DNA from: Exiguobacterium sp. Leaf196
GTDB taxonomy: Bacteria; Bacillota; Bacilli; Exiguobacteriales; Exiguobacteriaceae
Reading direction: 5' to 3'
Length of the DNA: 64,000 bases
Assembly: GCF_001423965.1 (NCBI RefSeq)
Contig: NZ_LMPV01000001.1
Coordinates: forward strand, 819,908-883,907
The position numbers and the translations under genes are program-made. Numbering within the stretch: position 1 is the first letter of the stretch; every line of letters starts with the position of its first letter. The notes beneath the pieces were generated by a model. It was not told where the DNA came from, searched no databases, and was given only the letters and a program-made list of their open reading frames with translations. This document shows positions 34,408 through 43,318 of the stretch, in pieces.

Positions 34408-36114
34408 ATGAAACATATGTCAGTCAGACGGAAGATACAAGCTTTGATCGCAACAGCCGTCGTTGCGATGCTACTCATTGCGGGAGCAGGACTCTATTTC
34501 TTGAACCAGATGTCAAACGCTTCCCGAGCGATGTATCAGGAGAACTTGATTCCGATCCAAGAAGTGGCACAGATTCGGATCGATACACGGGCTCTCGATT
34601 CCTTTTTAGTGGAGATGATCCTAACGAAGGATGAAGCACGAATCACGGAACTCCAAGCCGATATCGATACGCGACAGGCTCAGATTCGGTCGTCGGTCAC
34701 GAAGGTTGAAAAAACGGGACAATTTGATGCGCGAGAAAAGAAACAACTCGAGGAGTTGAAGGATAATGTCCTCGCCTACGACAACTCGATGACGCTCGTT
34801 CAAGATGCGGCGACACGAAATGAAGAGGAAGAAGCCTACACGGCGTATTCCGATGGTTTGGAACAAATCCGGGATAACGTCGCGAACTCGGCAAAAGCAT
34901 TAATGGCCTCAATGACGAAACAAGCGAAGATGTTAGATGCCCAGAATCAAGCGGAAAAACAAACCGCCTTTTACTTAATGCTCGGTATCTTTTTACTGGC
35001 GGTCCTCTTGTTTGCAGGACTTGCCTTATACATCACACGTCTCATCACACGTCCGATTCGTCAACTGCAGGGTTGGATGAATCAGTCAGGTAAAGGTGAC
35101 TTGACTGTCCGAGGTCACTATGATTCGAAAGACGAACTTGGTCAATTGACGACATCGTTTAATGAAATGATCGCCTCACAACAACAAGTCGTCCTTGAAC
35201 TTACGGGAACGGCAGACCGCGTCGCCGTTGCGTCGGATGAGCTTAGCGTCAATGCGGAATCAACGACGAAAGCGACAGAGATGGTCGCTGTGACGATGGA
35301 AGAGATGGCAAGCGGTGCAAGTCAACAGCTGCATCAAGTGTCCGATGCTTCACGGACGATTGAAGAGTTGACGACGTCCGTCCGCTACGTCGCCGGCAAT
35401 GCGCAACAGATGACGGAACGGACGGCGGACGCGATGGAAAAAGTCGCACTCGGGGGGAAGGTCGTCGGATCACTCGGAACGCAGATGGGACGTATTCAAG
35501 AAGACGTGTCGCGTCTCAGCCAAGTCATTGATGGTCTTGGCAACCGATCACAGGAAATCGGTCAAATCACGGATTCGATCAAAGGTGTCGCGGCACAGAC
35601 GAACCTCCTCGCTTTAAACGCAGCAATCGAGGCAGCACGCGCTGGTGAACAAGGACGCGGATTTGCCGTCGTCGCAGCGGAAGTCAAGACGCTTGCGGAA
35701 CAATCGGCGGTCTCGGCAAAACAGATCGAGTCCTTGATTCGGGTCATCCAACAAGAGACAGAAGCATCGGTCGCCTCGATGGAGAAGGTCTCGACCGAGA
35801 TGACGAGCGGGATTGCCGTCGTCGATCAGGCAGGGACATCCTTCTCGGAAATCGAGACAGCGATCACCGACGTGACAGGGCACGTCGAAGAAGTGTCCGG
35901 CGCCGTTCAGGAAATGGCGGCAGCGAGTGAACAAATCGCTTCTGTCATGCGGACGATTCAAGCGGTGACGGAAGGAACCGCTGCCGGGACACAAAACATC
36001 TCCGCTTCGACCGAGGAGCAGATGGCGTCGATGGAAGAAATTTCGTCTGCATCGCAATCGCTCGCGACGATGGCGGATGATTTAAAACAAGTCACAGGCA
36101 GATTCAGCGTGTAA
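34408..36114 (+). CDS. Transmembrane methyl-accepting chemotaxis protein
   Basis: 568 residues from the ATG after GGGAGGGG; earlier in-frame codons are antisense to the C45 gene. TM1 (about 12-33), an extracellular four-helix-bundle sensor (about 34-185), TM2 (about 187-210, [20 protein letters not shown]), HAMP (about 212-265) and a signalling domain with tip [20 protein letters not shown] near 391-410. It senses small molecules outside and signals to CheA. Confidence 0.93.
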   Translation: MKHMSVRRKIQALIATAVVAMLLIAGAGLYFLNQMSNASRAMYQENLIPIQEVAQIRIDTRALDSFLVEMILTKDEARITELQADIDTRQAQIRSSVTKVEKTGQFDAREKKQLEELKDNVLAYDNSMTLVQDAATRNEEEEAYTAYSDGLEQIRDNVANSAKALMASMTKQAKMLDAQNQAEKQTAFYLMLGIFLLAVLLFAGLALYITRLITRPIRQLQGWMNQSGKGDLTVRGHYDSKDELGQLTTSFNEMIASQQQVVLELTGTADRVAVASDELSVNAESTTKATEMVAVTMEEMASGASQQLHQVSDASRTIEELTTSVRYVAGNAQQMTERTADAMEKVALGGKVVGSLGTQMGRIQEDVSRLSQVIDGLGNRSQEIGQITDSIKGVAAQTNLLALNAAIEAARAGEQGRGFAVVAAEVKTLAEQSAVSAKQIESLIRVIQQETEASVASMEKVSTEMTSGIAVVDQAGTSFSEIETAITDVTGHVEEVSGAVQEMAAASEQIASVMRTIQAVTEGTAAGTQNISASTEEQMASMEEISSASQSLATMADDLKQVTGRFSV

Positions 36115-36127
36115 GATATTGCACTAA

Positions 36128-36160
36128 GACCATGAGGGGTAACCGTCATGGTCGTTTTTT
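36128..36160 (+). terminator. Intrinsic terminator
   Basis: GACCATGA pairs with TCATGGTC, followed by a run of T, 14 bases after the chemoreceptor stop. Confidence 0.85.
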
Positions 36161-36256
36161 TATTTGTGGTAATGACTGGAAAACGGGCAGGAGAGTAAGT
36201 TTGTTTCGTCGTATGTACATCACTAAGGATGACGAAAGGTAACAGATGGACGGATG

Positions 36257-36760
36257 TTATGAAAGTGATTGAAGAAACTGTTTGACAGCGCGGCGGGACC
36301 GCAAATGAACGATTTGTTTATCGGACGTCGCTTTAAGCGTTGAAAGGATACTCGGTCGCTTATCGATCGGAAACCGCCAAATCCATTTCAGAAAATCAAG
36401 CGACAGTTTCTCGGGACAGCCTGCCGCCATATCCGGTCGGCCGGTCTTACGATAGCGCAAGGTCCGTTTCAGCGCACGGTACAGACAAAGCGTCCGCGGC
36501 AGATCAAGGAAGATGACCGTATCAGCGGCATCGATTCGTAAGTCAAGCGTTCCACCGTAATTACCGTCGATGATCCATGGATCACGCGATATGAGTGTTT
36601 GTTGAATCTGGCGTTGTTCCTCACGCGAAACCGCCTCCCAGTTCGGACGCCACAATAAGCTGTCGAGGTGATCAACGGGATAACTTAGTTTTTTGCCCAT
36701 CTCGCGGGCAAGCGTCGATTTACCGGACCCACCAGAACCAATCAGGATGATTTTTCGCAT
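36257..36760 (-). CDS. P-loop nucleotide kinase, FlaR/topology-modulation type
   Basis: 167 residues from the second of two tandem ATGs, six bases after AGGAGG. The P-loop GSGGSGKST lies at about 8-16. DHLDSLLWRPNWE, IIDGNYGGTLDLRI and VIFLDLPRTLCLYRALKR are typical of the small adenylate-kinase-like FlaR/YqaC proteins. The phosphate acceptor is not established for this family. It is monocistronic. Confidence 0.85.
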   Translation of the reverse strand: MRKIILIGSGGSGKSTLAREMGKKLSYPVDHLDSLLWRPNWEAVSREEQRQIQQTLISRDPWIIDGNYGGTLDLRIDAADTVIFLDLPRTLCLYRALKRTLRYRKTGRPDMAAGCPEKLSLDFLKWIWRFPIDKRPSILSTLKATSDKQIVHLRSRRAVKQFLQSLS

Positions 36761-36897
36761 CATAGACCTCCTATTTTTTGTCATAGGAATTGATCATATC
36801 ACGGTTTTCTAGTCGAGGATAGAACGAAAGGAGTGAATGAGATGGTACCAAATTTCATAATCGAAGGGATGACGATTGTTTTTCTATTTCTCTTACT

Positions 36898-37197
36898 GGG
36901 ATGCAGAACAAGCGTATCTGAAACAAAGCTTTATGAATCGGTGTCGGGTTATCTTGAGCAGCTTTTGTGACATTCGTAAACAGCAGTTAAGTGATATATA
37001 ACTAAGCGATACAACTGATGACATATTCAAGAGGAGCGGGGTCGTCACGAGCCAGTCGATGTAGAGGATTTCAGTCAGAAAGCCATCAATTTTCGATAAT
37101 GATCCGGAGTCACCAACGGCTTGTTTCATGAAATAGCAACTGACGATACAAACTTCAGCCACCACTTCGAAACGCTCTAGATGTGCTTTCTATCAAC
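36898..37197 (-). pseudogene. Decayed bacterial rhodopsin gene
   Basis: Leftward, residues YFMKQAVGDSGSLSKIDGF and then YIDWLVTTPLLL (37063-37028) reproduce the helix B-C region of Exiguobacterium-type proton-pump rhodopsin, including the DW of the acceptor site. The Arg normally before YIDW is Leu. In another frame from 37025, YVISCIA*LYIT*LLFTNVTKAA then NPTPIHKALFQIRLF matches the helix E-F region, with stops at 37004-37002 and 36989-36987. Helices A, D and G (retinal Lys) are missing. It is clearly non-functional. Confidence 0.85.
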
Positions 37198-37237
37198 GTT
37201 TTGAAAACATTTTGACACACTTGAGGAGGAATGACGG

Positions 37238-37678
37238 ATGCCAATTAAACGAACGGATCATATCAGTCTGAACGTCGTGAACCTAGAAGAAGCGATTCAC
37301 TTTTTTTCGCTTTGCGGGCTCGAAGTACGTGGACGATGGGAAATGGAAGGGAAGTTGCTCGATCGTTTGTTGAATCTAGACGGGGCAAAGACGGAATGTG
37401 TCGCTCTTGGGTTACCAGGTGAAGCAATCTGGCTCGAACTGGTTCGGTTCAAACGACCAGTTGAGACGTCCACTGTCGTTCAGCACGTTTATTCCAGTGG
37501 ATTGCGTCATCTCTGTTTTGAAGTGACAAGACTCGATACAATCCTCGAACGGTTAGCGAATCATGGATATCAACCGATTGGGGAAGTCGCGAATTACGAA
37601 AATGAGTATCGCCTATGTTACGTAAGAGGACCTGAAGGTGTGATCATAGAGCTAGCAGAAAAAATCGATTCCGTATAA
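37238..37678 (+). CDS. VOC / glyoxalase-family protein
   Basis: 146 residues: DHISLNVVNLEEAIHFFSLCGLEV at the N-terminus (written in part), SGLRHLCFEVTRLD in the second half and RGPEGVIIELAE at the C-terminus with the metal Glu. It is a typical two-module VOC metalloenzyme of unknown substrate. GAGGAGG precedes the ATG. Its upstream region abuts the rhodopsin relic. Confidence 0.88.
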   Translation: MPIKRTDHISLNVVNLEEAIHFFSLCGLEVRGRWEMEGKLLDRLLNLDGAKTECVALGLPGEAIWLELVRFKRPVETSTVVQHVYSSGLRHLCFEVTRLDTILERLANHGYQPIGEVANYENEYRLCYVRGPEGVIIELAEKIDSV

Positions 37679-37697
37679 ACACGGGATCGATTTTTTA
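37661..37697 (+). terminator. Intrinsic terminator overlapping the VOC stop
   Basis: AAAATCGATTCCGT pairs with ACGGGATCGATTTT (one G-T) and is followed by T. The stem starts inside the last codons. Confidence 0.85.
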
Positions 37698-37701
37698 TTT
37701 C

Positions 37702-37729
37702 TTGTTGTATAACCAAATGGTTATATTAT
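37702..37729 (+). promoter_or_regulatory. ars promoter and ArsR operator
   Basis: TTGTTG (37702) and TATTAT (37724) flank the inverted repeat TATAACCA-AA-TGGTTATA (37708-37725), which fills the spacer. This is a typical placement for ArsR repression relieved by arsenite. Confidence 0.7.
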
Positions 37730-37757
37730 ATCCTGATGAAGAAAGGACGGGAAACTC

Positions 37758-38087
37758 ATGACACGATTTGATCCAGAAATAGAAACGATGAGTCAGTATC
37801 TCAAAGGGTTAAGTGATCCGGTACGGCTGGATATCTTACGTCGATTACAGGTGCGCGAACACTGTGTCTGTGATTTGACCGCAGCATTCGATATTTCACA
37901 ACCCGCGATCAGTCGACATTTAAAACGACTTCGAGAACAAGCGATCATCTCCGAACGCCGCGATCGGCAATGGATCTATTATCGCTTAAATCGGGAACAT
38001 CCTTATTACGGTCAACTGGAATGGATGCTAAGACGGCTGGATACAGCAGATGTGCGCTCCAGTTCCTGTACCGTATTAGAAATCTAA
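37758..38087 (+). CDS. arsR: Arsenical-resistance repressor ArsR
   Basis: 109 residues, winged helix with the ArsR metal-binding motif EHCVCDL (Cys36, Cys38) at the start of the recognition region, followed by FDISQPAISRHLKRLREQAI. As(III)/Sb(III) binding releases DNA. It starts the operon with arsB 10 bases downstream. A third cysteine, as in some ArsR proteins, may be Cys104 near the C-terminus. Confidence 0.93.
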   Translation: MTRFDPEIETMSQYLKGLSDPVRLDILRRLQVREHCVCDLTAAFDISQPAISRHLKRLREQAIISERRDRQWIYYRLNREHPYYGQLEWMLRRLDTADVRSSSCTVLEI

Positions 38088-38097
38088 CAGAAATGAA

Positions 38098-39402
38098 GTG
38101 AATCAATTGACAGCATCACAATGGCTTGCGATCGGAATATTTCTGATCACCTTATTTTTGATCATCAAACAACCGAAAGGGCTAGGTATCGGATACTCAG
38201 CGATCGGGATGGCGATTGTCGCGCTTTTAACGGGCGTTGTCGAACTGGGAGACGTCGCGACCGTCTGGGGGATCATCTGGAACGCGACGTTCACCTTCAT
38301 CGCCTTGATCGTCATCTCATTGATCTTAGATGAGATCGGCTTCTTTGAATGGGCCGCGTTACATATGGCCCGAATCGCCCGCGGTGGCGGTCTTAAACTA
38401 TTCATCTACATGACGTTACTCGGTGCCCTTGTCTCGGCCTTGTTCGCGAATGATGGGGCTGCCTTGATTCTGACACCGATCGTCCTCGCGATGGTCCGTC
38501 ACTTGAAGTTACCGGATGCGGTCGTCCTGGCATATGTCTTCGCCTCCGGCTTTATCGCCGACACGGCAAGTCTTCCGTTCGTCATCTCGAACCTCGTCAA
38601 CATCGTCTCGGCGGACTTCTTTCACATCGGTTTTACAGAGTATGCGGCACGGATGGTCTTCGTCAACGTCTTTTCGGTCGCTGGTAGTCTGCTTGTCTTG
38701 TACTTCTATTTCAAGAAGCAGATCCCGAAAGTCTATGCCGTCGAGGATTTGGCGAATCCGACGTCTGCGATTCGCGATATGCGGATGTTCCGTGCTTCAT
38801 GGATCGTCCTTGGCTTGTTGCTCGTCGGGTACTTTACGAGTGATGCGATCGGCATTCCGGTCAGTCTCGTTGCTGGCATCATCGCCGTCTTTTTCTTATT
38901 CCTGGCGCAAAAATCACCGAGTGTCCCGACGAAGAAGGTCCTTGCCGGTGCCCCGTGGGCGATCGTCTTCTTCTCACTCGGTATGTATATCGTCGTCTAC
39001 GATCTGCGCAATGCGGGACTGACTCAAGTCCTTGCGGAGTTGATCGAGTGGATGGCGACGAACCTCGTATCGGCGACGTTTGGAATGGGCTTCCTTGCCG
39101 CTCTGTTGTCTTCTGTCATGAACAATATGCCGACCGTCATGATCAATGCGTTATCAATCGAGCATACGGCAACGACGGGAGCGATTCGTGACGCCTTAAT
39201 CTACGCAAACGTCATCGGGAGCGATCTCGGTCCAAAGATCACACCGATCGGAAGCCTTGCAACCTTACTGTGGCTCCATGTCTTGCGCTCAAAAGGGGTC
39301 CGGATCGGTTGGGGACAATATTTTAAAATCGGTACCGTTTTGACGATTCCGACGCTCGCCATTGCGTTGCTCGGACTCTACATCAGTTTATTACTCTATT
39401 AA
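38098..39402 (+). CDS. arsB: Arsenite efflux permease ArsB
   Basis: 434 residues with about 12 helices, of the ArsB/NhaD ion transporter family. LFANDGAALILTPIVLAM and SSVMNNMPTVMINALSIEH are the hallmark re-entrant segments. It expels As(OH)3/Sb(OH)3 with the proton gradient. The GTG start at 38098 has only a weak ribosome binding site, so translation may be coupled to arsR. No arsA ATPase is present. Confidence 0.93.
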   Translation: MNQLTASQWLAIGIFLITLFLIIKQPKGLGIGYSAIGMAIVALLTGVVELGDVATVWGIIWNATFTFIALIVISLILDEIGFFEWAALHMARIARGGGLKLFIYMTLLGALVSALFANDGAALILTPIVLAMVRHLKLPDAVVLAYVFASGFIADTASLPFVISNLVNIVSADFFHIGFTEYAARMVFVNVFSVAGSLLVLYFYFKKQIPKVYAVEDLANPTSAIRDMRMFRASWIVLGLLLVGYFTSDAIGIPVSLVAGIIAVFFLFLAQKSPSVPTKKVLAGAPWAIVFFSLGMYIVVYDLRNAGLTQVLAELIEWMATNLVSATFGMGFLAALLSSVMNNMPTVMINALSIEHTATTGAIRDALIYANVIGSDLGPKITPIGSLATLLWLHVLRSKGVRIGWGQYFKIGTVLTIPTLAIALLGLYISLLLY

Positions 39403-39417
39403 GAGGAGGACATGAAT

Positions 39418-41076
39418 ATGGCGAAACTACTTATCATCGGCTCGATCGCTGCCGGCACATCAGTTGGGGCGAAGGCACGCCGTAATAGCGAAGACTTAGA
39501 GATCACGATCTACGACCGGGACGAGGACATTTCCTATTCCGGTTGTGGGATTCCCTATTTCGTCGGCGGTGAAGTCGCTGAGCTCGATGAATTGACGCCA
39601 CGCGACGCAGCGTTCTTCAAGAAACGTTACAACATCGACGTTAAGACGCGTCATAACGTCGAAGCGATTGATCACGAGACGAAGACAGCGACGATCCGTC
39701 ATCTGGATTCGAGTGAGACATTCACGGATACGTACGATACGCTCGTTTTCGCGACTGGTGCCTCTAGCATCATTCCGCCGCTACCGGGCGTCGATCTCGA
39801 AAACGTCTTCCCGGTCCGTAACATCCGTAATGCAGATGCGATTCGTCGGTACGTCGACGCGCAAGCTCCAAAACGTGCTGTCATCGTCGGCGGTGGATTC
39901 ATCGGACTCGAGATGGCGGAACAGTTGACATATCGCGGAATCGAAGTGACACTCGTCGAACGGTTGGCGCAAGTCATGCCACCGCTAGACGTTGATATGG
40001 CAAAACGCGTTAGTGACCATCTTGAAGCGAACGGCGTCATCTTGCGACTCGGTGAGTCCGTCGCTTCGTTCGAAGGGGAGAAAACGGCTCGTGCAGTCGT
40101 TCTTGCAAGTGGCGAGACGATCGAGACGGATCTCGTCATCCTGTCAGTCGGTGTCAAACCAAACACGCAACTCGCACAAGAGATCGGTGTGACGATCGGG
40201 CAGACGGGTGCGATCGCCGTCAATCGACAGATGCAGACGAACATCGAAGGCGTTTATGCGGTCGGCGATGTCGCCGAGAGCTTTTCGCTCATCACCGGTC
40301 AACCCCTTTACCGCCCGCTTGGTTCGACGGCGAACAAGATGGGGCGGATTGCTGGGATGGTCATCACCGGTGAAGCGATTGAACACCGGGGAATCCTTGG
40401 AACGGGAATTTTTAAAGCATTCGATTTGACGGTCGCCCAGACCGGATTGACTGAAAAAGAAGCCCGCGACGCCGGGTATGATATCGAAGTGTTACACAAC
40501 ATCAAGCCGGATCGCCCGGAATATCTCGGCGGGAAAGAAATGGTCATCAAGGCGATTGCAGATCGGAACGATGGTCGTGTCCTCGGTGCCCAAATCGTTG
40601 GTCCGCAAGGGGTCGATAAACGGATTGATGTCCTTGCGACCGCAATCAGCTTCAAGGCAAAAGCGGAAGACTTATTCCATCTTGATCTGGCCTATGCGCC
40701 GCCATTCTCGACGACGAAGGACCCCATTCTTTACACCGGGATGGCCCTCGATAACGCGATCAAACGAACGGCCCGTCTGAAAACACCGAATGCTTTGATG
40801 GAAGAGGTCGCTAAGGGTCAGGTCTTCCAAATCATCGATACGCGCTCACGCGCTCAGTTCGAGAAGAGTCATGTCGACGGGGCAATCCATATTCCGCTCG
40901 GTGAGTTACGTGAGCGGGCGCAGGAACTTGATCCGACGGTACCGACAATCGTTTACTGCAATAAAGGTGTCACAGGAAACGCGGCACAGAACGTCTTGAA
41001 GAATCTCGGGTTCAGGGACGTCTGTAACTTATCCGGTGGCAATCAAAACTATCAACACATCAAGTCATGTCTCTGA
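39418..41076 (+). CDS. CoA-disulfide reductase with C-terminal rhodanese domain
   Basis: 552 residues from the ATG eight bases after AGGAGG. The FAD/NAD(P) disulfide reductase core (1-440) starts GSIAAGTSVGAKARR and has the single active Cys43 in SYSGCGIPYFVGG. The rhodanese domain (about 460-552) has Cys in VYCNKGVTG (about 514). It matches Bacillus CoADR-RHD proteins, which reduce CoA disulfide or persulfides. Its place in the ars operon suggests thiol redox support during arsenite stress. Confidence 0.9.
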   Translation: MAKLLIIGSIAAGTSVGAKARRNSEDLEITIYDRDEDISYSGCGIPYFVGGEVAELDELTPRDAAFFKKRYNIDVKTRHNVEAIDHETKTATIRHLDSSETFTDTYDTLVFATGASSIIPPLPGVDLENVFPVRNIRNADAIRRYVDAQAPKRAVIVGGGFIGLEMAEQLTYRGIEVTLVERLAQVMPPLDVDMAKRVSDHLEANGVILRLGESVASFEGEKTARAVVLASGETIETDLVILSVGVKPNTQLAQEIGVTIGQTGAIAVNRQMQTNIEGVYAVGDVAESFSLITGQPLYRPLGSTANKMGRIAGMVITGEAIEHRGILGTGIFKAFDLTVAQTGLTEKEARDAGYDIEVLHNIKPDRPEYLGGKEMVIKAIADRNDGRVLGAQIVGPQGVDKRIDVLATAISFKAKAEDLFHLDLAYAPPFSTTKDPILYTGMALDNAIKRTARLKTPNALMEEVAKGQVFQIIDTRSRAQFEKSHVDGAIHIPLGELRERAQELDPTVPTIVYCNKGVTGNAAQNVLKNLGFRDVCNLSGGNQNYQHIKSCL

Positions 41077-41082
41077 CGAGGA

Positions 41083-41111
41083 AAGTCTTCGCGAAAGCGG
41101 AGGCTTTTTTT
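41083..41111 (+). terminator. Terminator of the ars operon
   Basis: AAGTCTTCGC-GAAA-GCGGAGGCTT, ten pairs including two G-T, followed by T. Confidence 0.88.
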
Positions 41112-41184
41112 GTTTACTTAAGATCGGAATCAGGAAAGGATTAAGGACGAGGAACATGTCAATTCAAAAGGGGAGGATGAACGG

Positions 41185-41802
41185 ATGGTACGCGCTTTAT
41201 TTTTGAACTGTACTTTAAAAGCATCACAAGAACCATCGAACACGGAAGCGTTGATTCGCGACGTGATTTCGTACTGGGAGCATGAGGACGTTGATTCAGA
41301 AATCGTTCGAGTCGTCGATCATCAAGTCGCATTCGGTGTGACGGAAGATGAAGGGAACGGCGACGAATGGCCGGCACTCTTCGACAAAGTCAAACAAGCA
41401 GATATCGTCGTCATCGGGACGCCGCTGTGGCTCGGTGAAAAAAGTAGTGTCGCGACACAAGTCATCGAACGGTTATACGGGGGAAGTGGCTTGACGAACG
41501 ACGTTGGACAAGCCATCTATTATAACAAGGTCGGTGGTGTCATCGTCACCGGCAACGAGGATGGGGCGAAACACGCGTCCGCGTCGATTTTATACGGTCT
41601 GTCGCACATTGGATTCACGATTCCCCCCAATGTCGATGCGTACTGGGTCGGTGAAGCGGGACCTGGACCGTCTTACATCGAAGCCGGACGTGACAATGAC
41701 TTCACGAAACGGCATGCCCAGTTTTTAGCTGCCAATCTTTTGCATCTTGCTCGGCTATTGAAAGCGCACCCGATTCCAGCAGAAGGGAATGTGATGGAAT
41801 GA
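41185..41802 (+). CDS. Flavodoxin-fold NAD(P)H-dependent FMN reductase family protein
   Basis: 205 residues. The flavodoxin-like fold starts VRALFLNCTLKAS and has DIVVIGTPLWLGEKSS (about 73-88) for the flavin phosphate and ring, plus GGVIVTGNEDGAKH. It likely binds FMN and reduces quinones or other small acceptors. AGGGGAGG precedes the ATG. It overlaps the next gene by ATGA. Confidence 0.82.
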   Translation: MVRALFLNCTLKASQEPSNTEALIRDVISYWEHEDVDSEIVRVVDHQVAFGVTEDEGNGDEWPALFDKVKQADIVVIGTPLWLGEKSSVATQVIERLYGGSGLTNDVGQAIYYNKVGGVIVTGNEDGAKHASASILYGLSHIGFTIPPNVDAYWVGEAGPGPSYIEAGRDNDFTKRHAQFLAANLLHLARLLKAHPIPAEGNVME

Positions 41803-42284
41803 AGAGAGGATATGTTACAGGATACGGTGTTGCGACCTTATTTGCGATGAGTCTAATAGTAGCAGGATGCGGGAACGACGAAACGGCGTCGGACAAGGTC
41901 GAGGACGGATCTACAAACTCGAATACGACCGACAATACGATGAAAGATAAGGATGCGGTCACGAAAAATGCAGATACGGATTATGGATTCACCAGTTTAT
42001 CGATTGAAGCGGACGTCAATGGGGATATGGACGCCATCGACATCAGCTATGACCGAGAGAATGACGGCACGGAAGCCGAATACCAGTATAAAGATGAAAA
42101 CAAACGCGGGGACGCGGCGATGACGGAACTCGACGCGAAGTTCAAGAACTTAAAAGTAGATGCGGATACATCTGAGAAAGATGTCATTGCAGAAGTGGAG
42201 CGTGTATTTGCGATTCAAGATGCGTCCCGCCTCGAGGTGGAGATCGACTTCTCGGACGGAACAGAAAAAGAATATAAAAAATAA
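41799..42284 (+). CDS. YusW-like lipoprotein
   Basis: 161 residues. A lipoprotein signal ends in the lipobox IVAGC (Cys at about 24), then comes a Ser/Thr/Asp-rich linker to about residue 60 and a globular domain of about 95 residues (YGFTSLSIEADVNG, FKNLKVDADTSEKDVI, LEVEIDFSDGTEKEY) like YusW. It is probably anchored outside the membrane. The function is unknown. It is coupled to the flavoprotein by the ATGA overlap. Confidence 0.75.
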   Translation: MKRGYVTGYGVATLFAMSLIVAGCGNDETASDKVEDGSTNSNTTDNTMKDKDAVTKNADTDYGFTSLSIEADVNGDMDAIDISYDRENDGTEAEYQYKDENKRGDAAMTELDAKFKNLKVDADTSEKDVIAEVERVFAIQDASRLEVEIDFSDGTEKEYKK

Positions 42285-42531
42285 ACGACGGGGCTGACTC
42301 ACATGTCGTCCTCTAAAGATAAGGGTGGCAGAATGATGATCTGCCACCCTTATCTCGTAAAAAAAAATGACGCGTCACACGCCACTCCTACAGGAAAAAG
42401 CGCATTATGCGCTGTCAGAGACAAACAAGACCCGCTTTCCTGCTTGAATGAAGCAAGAAAACTGGCTTGTGTCTCACCTGAGGAAAGGGCGTAAAAAGAC
42501 GCGTCATTCTTTTTTGAGTCAGCCTCGTTGT
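42285..42531. repeat. 247-nt nested inverted-repeat element (structured RNA or MITE-like)
   Basis: Outer arms 42285-42301 (ACGACGGGGCTGACTCA) and 42515-42531 are complementary at 15 of 17 positions. Inside are a perfect 15-bp hairpin (42318-42332/42340-42354) and a long rod AATGACGCGTC (42366-42376)/42498-42508. The rod continues through 379-383/488-492 and 386-394/477-484 to a three-way junction. Its two arms are 42399-42413, and 42418-42429/42466-42475 capped by 42436-42445/42451-42460. No ORF explains it. It also separates convergent genes, so it may end transcription both ways. Confidence 0.75.
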
Positions 42532-42532
42532 A

Positions 42533-43318
42533 TTAGTGAATCGTCATATGGGCGAGGACACCATAATGATCGCTTGGTATGACGTGATGGGGCAGTCGTT
42601 CATGTCCGATCAATTGAACGCGTTGTAAGGTCACTGGTGCCGGTGAGCGTTGACACAATAACCAATCGTACCGGGCAGGTGTCGTGATTCCGTCATTCTT
42701 TTTAGCATACGAATTCGTCACAGGATCAAGTGTCACAGGAGCAAGTTGACCGGTCCGCATGGCAAAACAACCAGCGAGATCGACCCACTCCTTAAGCGTT
42801 GCTTGATGCAGAGCAGAATTTGGACAATCATTAAAGTCACCACCAAGGAACTCGATCGTCGCGTCATCCGTCTGTGAGGCAATCCATTCGTTGACGAATC
42901 GAAGTTGATCGAGTCGAATGTCTGAAGCACGCCAGTTGAAATGAATGTTCGTCACGGCAAAACGGACACCTTCAATCGAAAACGGAATCCGAATCGCACA
43001 GTGATGGTTGATGTTTGCTGTCGCGGCGGCACTCGAATCCGTTCGCTCAAACGGCAGTTTCGTTAAAATGGCAAGTCCTTCATCCGGTGAATCCATATAA
43101 GGATCCATCATCCAATAAGGATAACCGGTCGCCTCTGCGAGATGTTCGGCGATTGAGACGAACGGTTCATCCGGATGAAACGTCGACATCACTTCCTGCA
43201 GAAGAAGAACATCCGGTTGATGCTGATTGATTTCCGCACACAATGCCGCAAACCGTTCCTGACGCTTGTATGGATAATGCCAAATGTTATACGTCGCGAT
43301 CGATAATGAGAAACTCAT
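42533..43318 (-). CDS. Endonuclease/exonuclease/phosphatase-family hydrolase
   Basis: 261 residues with every EEP motif: TYNIW at the N-terminus, LLQEV (catalytic Glu, about 41), TNIHFNW, GGDFNDCP (about 160-167) and PSDHYGVLAH at the C-terminus. It is an Mg2+-dependent phosphodiesterase acting on DNA, phosphoinositides, sphingomyelin or others; the substrate is unresolved. No signal peptide. The start overlaps the upstream GNAT stop (ATGA). Confidence 0.9.
   Translation of the reverse strand: MSFSLSIATYNIWHYPYKRQERFAALCAEINQHQPDVLLLQEVMSTFHPDEPFVSIAEHLAEATGYPYWMMDPYMDSPDEGLAILTKLPFERTDSSAAATANINHHCAIRIPFSIEGVRFAVTNIHFNWRASDIRLDQLRFVNEWIASQTDDATIEFLGGDFNDCPNSALHQATLKEWVDLAGCFAMRTGQLAPVTLDPVTNSYAKKNDGITTPARYDWLLCQRSPAPVTLQRVQLIGHERLPHHVIPSDHYGVLAHMTIH

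Noticed and set aside
36842-36970. 42-aa plus-strand ORF with AAAGGAG and a lipobox-like LLGC
   Set aside because: Its second half is antisense to the rhodopsin relic, its N-terminus lacks a positive charge, and no function or conservation is visible; probably fortuitous.
37238-37678. VOC protein as an antibiotic-resistance (fosfomycin or bleomycin) gene
   Set aside because: Only general VOC features are visible; specific substrate residues cannot be confirmed.
42285-42531. Ordinary bidirectional terminator as a full explanation of the nested repeats
   Set aside because: A terminator needs one stem and a U-tract; here six or more stems are nested with a three-way junction.
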